This document shows, in pieces, positions 10,649-10,658 of a stretch of DNA of 10,658 nt (position 1 is its first letter; each line of letters opens with the position of its first letter). Position numbers and translations under genes: made by a program. The notes under the pieces are model-generated. The model did not search any database. It had not been told where the DNA came from and saw only the letters and a program-made list of their open reading frames with translations. Source of the stretch: Acanthamoeba sp. SK_2022b (Eukaryota > Discosea > Longamoebia > Acanthamoebidae); the NCBI GenBank assembly GCA_027943245.1, contig JANDJZ010001297.1:1-10658 (forward strand), given 5' to 3'.

Positions 10649-10658
10649 CTGAGGAGGG

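Overview
The window looks like nuclear DNA from a GC-rich, intron-dense protist. I favour an amoebozoan of the Acanthamoeba type. The reasons are the many short GT-AG introns (67-224 bp), gaps of only 139-340 bp between genes, and a P2X channel model that lines up almost residue for residue with the social-amoeba P2X proteins as I remember them. The species is inferred, not demonstrated.

All supported genes are on the minus strand, head to tail. Read from right to left they are: (1) selenophosphate synthetase, entering from the right edge at its catalytic Gly-Cys-Gly-Cys-Lys motif (8365-10648, 11 exons, 5' end outside); (2) a complete homogentisate 1,2-dioxygenase (5478-8050, 11 exons, 436 aa); (3) a 562-aa low-complexity, probably nuclear protein with one short Cys/His motif (3026-5152, 5 exons); (4) a complete P2X-type ATP-gated channel (524-2886, 11 exons, 371 aa); (5) the first exon and part of the second of a small, probably myristoylated EF-hand-like protein leaving at the left edge (1-183). 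No convincing gene was seen on the plus strand, and no rRNA, tRNA, CRISPR array or transposon was recognised.

The exon models were built by hand from splice signals, reading-frame continuity and family conservation. Every exon joins in phase, and the complete models give uninterrupted proteins of the expected family length. All long simple repeats (CA/GT, GA, GGA, AACAAT, GATGGC) fall in introns. The four larger genes each carry exactly one long CA/GT tract.

The genes do not form an evident pathway: tyrosine catabolism (HGD), selenium metabolism (SelD), calcium or purine signalling (P2X and perhaps the EF-hand protein) and a likely regulatory protein. They look like independent neighbours. 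The main points of interest are a P2X channel lacking both lysines thought to bind ATP, 24- and 28-nt microexons in that gene, and C-runs placed just after many 5' splice sites, two of them matched by a G-run near the acceptor of the same intron.
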